From Microglena sp. YARC (Eukaryota; Chlorophyta; Chlorophyceae; Chlamydomonadales; Chlamydomonadaceae): a stretch of 64,000 bases of DNA. The translations under genes and the position numbers were made by a program. The stretch is from positions 51,396,827 to 51,460,826 of the forward strand of contig CM039462.1 of the NCBI GenBank assembly GCA_022414725.1. Reading direction: 5' to 3'. The notes under the pieces were generated by a model that was not told the origin of the DNA, did no database searches, and saw nothing but the letters and a program-made list of their open reading frames with translations. This document shows, in pieces, positions 60,102 to 64,000 of this stretch. Every line of letters begins with the position of its first letter. The first letter of the stretch is position 1.

Positions 60102-63100
60102 ATGCAGGGCATGATGTGCGCACGGTCGGCCATGTTGGGATTGTTGGCCGTATCGCTTATAGTTTTTACAGGTAAGCGTGCCTTTCGCCAGCGATCTTGT
60201 ATGTGCCCTTGTATGCAGCTCGGGTGATTCTTGATGTGCACATGAAGGCTGCAATAATGGTGGTCGATGCTATGCGCATTAACTAACATCCTTTTGTTCC
60301 CTGGCCCAGGTGGGGACAGTCCAGGTCGCAGCTGTCACAGTTTGCATCCCTCTCGGCAGCATCAACGCGCAACAATGCGCCGCATACTTCACCAGCAACT
60401 TTGGCGAGGGTGCACTTTCCTACGACTGCGTTGCCGGTACTACTGCGGAAGGTTGCATGCAGAGAATTAAAGACGGGACTGCCGACATTGCCAACTTCGG
60501 AGGTCAGTGCCTCAAGTCGATCCGTGCCTGCCACGCCAGCATACTGACCACCCCTCAACTGTGTCGATTAGATCTCCTCTACCGCTACCCCATCCACTAC
60601 AGCCACCACTGCAATAACTGCAAGTGACACCACCACAAACACCACCCACCAACACCACGAACACATCAACCAACACCCACCACTGCCACAAGGACCACCA
60701 CCCACCACTACCACCACCACACCACACCTACATAACCACCACACAACACGCCCACCACATCCACACCAGCACACACAACCAACCCACACCTGCACACCGC
60801 ACCTCCATCACCATCACACCGCCACAGCCACGCCACACACAACACTGTACACCACAAGAACACAGACTCATTTCCCTCCTGCTTTGTGTATCTCCGCACA
60901 TCCCAGGTGAGCAGCTGTACCTTTCCAACACCAACTTTGGCCTGGTCCCCGTGGTGGGAGAGAACTACGGCACTTCAGGTGCTGGTGAGGGCATCAGCTA
61001 CTTTGGCGTTGCTGTTGTCAAGAAGTCGTGGTGTGATGCTCGCACAAACCCCACCTTCAGCAATCTCAAGGTAGGCTAGCATTGCACCTGTCTTTCCCTG
61101 CTCTTCCTGATGTTGCTGTTCTGAGCCCTGTGTGCTTGCTTGCTTGTCCTCCAGCAGCATGCCCATTCACGAATCCTGTTGCATAATGACCCTTCCCCCC
61201 CCCCCCCCCGTTTGCCGCTGCAGGGCCAGCGCTCTTGCCACACTGGCTTCCGCAAGGCCTCCGGCTGGACTCTGCCTGTGGGATACATGACATCTAGTAA
61301 TGTTATACCTGTGGTCTCCAGCAATGCCAATGTAGAAGATGATGCTGAGACGGTGAGCGAGTTAGCCTGCTGTCTACCCTGTTGTTGACAAGTGAATGTA
61401 TTTCCTCTGGAAACTGTGCACGCACAGCACGCATGAAAGGTTGTTTCCTGTGTCATACTTCTGTAACGCTGTCTGCCTGTTTCCAGCCCTTGCACATGAC
61501 CCATGCTCTATCTTTCTGTCTTCCCCCAGGTTGCTTCCTTCTTCAGCACAGTGTGTGCGCCAGGTGGTGCACCAACATCAAACGGCGCAAGCTTCAGCGG
61601 CCTCTGTGATGGCTGTGGCACGGTGCGGCATTATGTTACGAATTGGATATTTTCTAGCCCCATGTAATGTTATGAGATGATGCCTGCCTTAGCATTGGGG
61701 GGCCAAAGCTCCTTTTGATACACCCCCCTCCTCTTCACCCTTAAAAAGGGCTCTTGGTGTAGAGAAAACACCTCTACCGACTTGGTCCTCAATGAACTCG
61801 ATAGGTCACCTACATGGGCTCAATGGTTGAGACAATGTATTGGCTTTTGGAATAAAATCGTTGACCGCAAGGACGATGATTTTGTGAAAAGAGCCTTGCT
61901 AGAGAATGTTCTAATGGCAACCAGAGATAGCAATAAACAATGCTGGTCTCATGGAGTACTACGATGCATTCAGAGATTAGGTGTCATAGAACATTTCTCT
62001 GATATTATTCAAGATAATCAGACGTCACTGAGCAAGATTGACTTCGGAAAAATTGATGAAGGCATCTCTAAAATAACAGACATTGTCTGGCAATCCCTGA
62101 GTACATTGAGCCCCAGGAATCTTGGTGATGACCAAGGAAGCGGTATTAAAACTATAACGTATGCGAATTGGATGATGTCAGAGGATAGAAACCATAGTTC
62201 AACGTACACTAACTTATGAAACAATAGGGATGATATTAAATGCATAGCAAGACTACGTCTTTGAGCCCACTACTTAAATGTTGAATCAGAAAGGAGTACC
62301 TCTCGTTCTGGTAGAATTTGCAGGTGCTGCGATATGGTGGTTGACGGTAGAAGAGTAGTCGAAGATGAAATGCATTTCATATTAGATTGTCCGTTATACG
62401 CTGAGGATAGGAAAATCATGTTTGAGAAAATGAACATTGAACCTGAATTGGTGAATAAAAACTCCAGTATGAAGCTGGTCATGAATCCTGATTTCTTTGA
62501 AGGATGGAAGTTCATAATTCAATTTATAAAAAAATGCAATAATAATCGCACAATTTAATTATCATCCCAGCTGAGATGATGATTTAATAATATTGTAGAA
62601 TTAAATTATCACTGTAGCACGAACTCAGGGCCCCCGTCGGTTAAACGATTGTTTGGGGCTCAGTTCATCAGTGCTTGTTCTTTTTAAGCCCTCCCTGTAT
62701 TGTTGGGCAAGTCCTTATAGCCTATCTGGCCTACCCCTGGACTGTAACATACATACATACATACACATCAGACCCCTTGGCCTGCACTTGTGCTTGTTTT
62801 GATTGTGCTTGTTTTGATCTCTGCACTCTCCCCTGCCCCTTCTTGCAAGTTAGTTATTCAAAAGTGTGTTCCTTTCCCCTCCCCTGACCTGCAGGCTGGT
62901 TGTGGCTCTGACTCTTTGTATGAGGGTTATGCTGGCGCCATGCGCTGCCTCATGGAGGGTAATGGTGACGTTGCCTTTGTGAAGCAAAGCAGTCCCATTG
63001 ACTATGCCAGTGATGGAGGTAGCAAGCAGTCCTGGTCCACCCTGAGCAAGGTATGTGCTAATGCTCTGTTCCCGTGTGTTTGTGCTTGTTGCCCTCCGTT

Positions 63101-63551
63101 GTGCTCATAATCCAAGCCTTTTGTCTACATGATCGTTGTGCTAGCTTCTACCCTTCTCAACCCCTACCTCTTTCACCCTCTATGGTTTGTACCTCCATCT
63201 TCATTGCCTGACCCCCAACTGCCCTTTTCCCCCCTTGTAGGCTAGTATGCGCCTGCTGTGCCCCTCCGGTGGCTGTGTGCCCTTGGACCAGTATGGTGCC
63301 TGTAACGTTGCCAAGGCTGCCGCACGTGCGTTTGTGGTCCGTCCCAACTGGGCCAGCAATGGTGTTGGTGCAAGTGTTGTTCAGGCCATGAACAGTGCCC
63401 CCAGCACTGCCGTCACGGCTGGTGTTAACTTGATAATGCGGATTATCCCGTGTCAGCCGACACTAAGACCCTCACACAGATTACTGGAACCTTCAGCAAC
63501 TACTTTGGGGCCAGTGCGGTGGCAGCCTTTGAGCGCATCCGTGCCCTACAG
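60102..63551 (+). CDS. Transferrin-like gene C, signal peptide and first lobe (exon 7 frameshifted)
   Basis: Exon 1 (60,102-60,171) encodes a signal peptide (MCARSAMLGLLAVSLIVFT). The other exons are 60,320-60,502 (VQVAAVTVCIPLGSINAQQC), 60,907-61,070, 61,224-61,352 (GQRSCHTGF), 61,530-61,622, 62,895-63,050 (YEGYAGAMRCLMEGNGDVAF) and 63,241-63,551 (LLCPSGGCVPLDQYGACNVA). Phase 1 at the exon 1/2 border supports the ACAG acceptor at 60,316-60,319. Compared with genes A and B, one base is missing near 63,434 (CTTGATAATG for CTTGATTAATG), shifting the conserved end of the lobe out of frame. This is a mutation or a sequencing error. The product would be a secreted iron-binding protein. Confidence 0.88.
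61739..62766 (+). mobile_element. LINE 3' fragment, copy 2, in a gene C intron
   Basis: A 5'-truncated non-LTR element. The frame 61,782-62,219 (FVKRALLENVLMATRDSNKQ, YANWMMSEDRNHSSTYTN) is followed by a shifted frame with the zinc-binding tail CRCCDMVVDGRRVVEDEMHF then DCPLYAEDR (62,334-62,558), the 3' UTR, and a (CATA)n tail at 62,749-62,768. The same intron in genes A and B has no insert, so it is recent. Confidence 0.82.
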
Positions 63552-63695
63552 GTGAGTTTGGTTAGCGCTGTTGTCTGTTGCCAATCTTGTTTTGTCTCAT
63601 TTTTCCAGCGTTACTCTGTACTTGCCTTACCAGCTCACCCTGACCTTGGGCACACATGTTAACAAGCCATTGCTTCCCCTGCATTCTTTGTCCAG

Positions 63696-63886
63696 GGTGG
63701 GCTCTAGTGGCGGCAGCGTCAGCGTGTGCATTCCTTTGAGCAGCGTCAACCTGGCGCAATGCGCTTCCTACTTCAACACCAACTTCGGTAGCCAAGGCGT
63801 GTCTTACACCTGCGTCGCTGGTGGCACTGACGAGGGATGCATGCAGAGAATCCAGAGCGGAACTGCTGACATTGCCAACTTTGGAG
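63696..63886 (+). CDS. First exon of a further transferrin lobe (continues past window)
   Basis: GGSVSVCIPLSSVNLAQCAS, YTCVAGGTDEGCMQRIQSGT and ADIANFGG mirror the first lobe exon but are about 70% identical to it, much more diverged than the lobes of genes A-C are from each other. This is an older repeat unit inside one multi-lobe gene. The donor GTCAGT follows at 63,887. Confidence 0.82.
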
Positions 63887-64000
63887 GTCAGTGTCCGCCA
63901 TGGCTCTTGTTCCCATGCCATTACCACTACAATACCCCACTAGCTGTCAAACATCTTGGCATCTGTTCTTGTGCACCATTCGGCCTGTAGCAGCAGCATC

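Noticed and set aside
59477..60289. A 270-aa minus-strand ORF through poly-G/poly-C
   Set aside because: It contains homopolymer-encoded runs and lies antisense to the gene C start; composition is not protein-like.

Overview
The window looks like nuclear DNA of a green alga (chlorophyte) carrying a degraded, rearranged Polinton-like virus (PLV). The host call rests on 40.4-64 kb, which holds tandem intron-rich genes for transferrin-like lobes with Ser/Pro-rich and Thr-rich extensions. Secreted multi-lobe transferrins of this kind are known from Dunaliella-type algae; the genus here is inference. Host DNA is C/T-rich with poly-C, (CA)n and (TTCC)n runs, whereas 6.3-40.1 kb is clearly AT-rich with dense intronless ORFs.

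Layout. 1-6.34 kb holds two Ty1/copia remnants: one on the + strand with gag to RNase H, and one on the - strand with gag and protease only, which abuts viral DNA at about 6,337. 6.34-14.53 kb (- strand) is a viral arm: integrase, a family B DNA polymerase joined to an SF1 helicase and an HNH nuclease, a small basic protein, and a fibre with a Peptidase S74 chaperone domain. 14.53-15.94 kb (- strand) holds the N-terminal part of a probable major capsid protein (MCP) and an upstream 223-aa gene. 15.97-35.4 kb (+ strand) is a second fibre-to-integrase arm ending in a terminal repeat. 35.4-40.1 kb (+ strand) is the structural module: MCP C-terminus, possible penton, coiled-coil protein, packaging ATPase and four small proteins, ending in another copy of the terminal repeat. 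A 9.87-kb DNA transposon (23,947-33,812) is nested in the second polymerase-helicase-HNH gene. It has 29-bp terminal inverted repeats, a TGGT target duplication, DUF7869-like transposase remnants and two opposed arrays of a 78-bp hairpin-bearing repeat.

An ancestral linear virus can be inferred as: terminal repeat, structural module read leftward up to MCP and the 223-aa gene, a 27-bp divergent promoter, then fibre, small basic protein, Pol-helicase-HNH and integrase read rightward, terminal repeat. The two fibre-to-integrase arms are not simple duplicates. Fibre and integrase are nearly identical between them, but polymerase and helicase are strongly diverged, so two related PLVs or a recombinant are involved. 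Both polymerase genes, both fibre genes and one integrase carry frameshifts or stops, and MCP is split, so the locus cannot make virus as written. The ATPase and small structural ORFs are still open.

Host part. Gene A (40.4-42.0 kb) is a transferrin lobe lacking its first exons, cut off by the viral block. Gene B (42.3-51.7 kb) has extracellular-looking N-terminal exons, a Pro-rich linker and one lobe with a Thr-rich tail. Gene C (60.1 kb to the window end) starts with a signal-peptide exon, has one lobe and begins another. Two tRNA-type SINEs, several non-LTR 3' ends and a Harbinger-like 1-kb element lie among them, and empty sites in sister lobes date some insertions.
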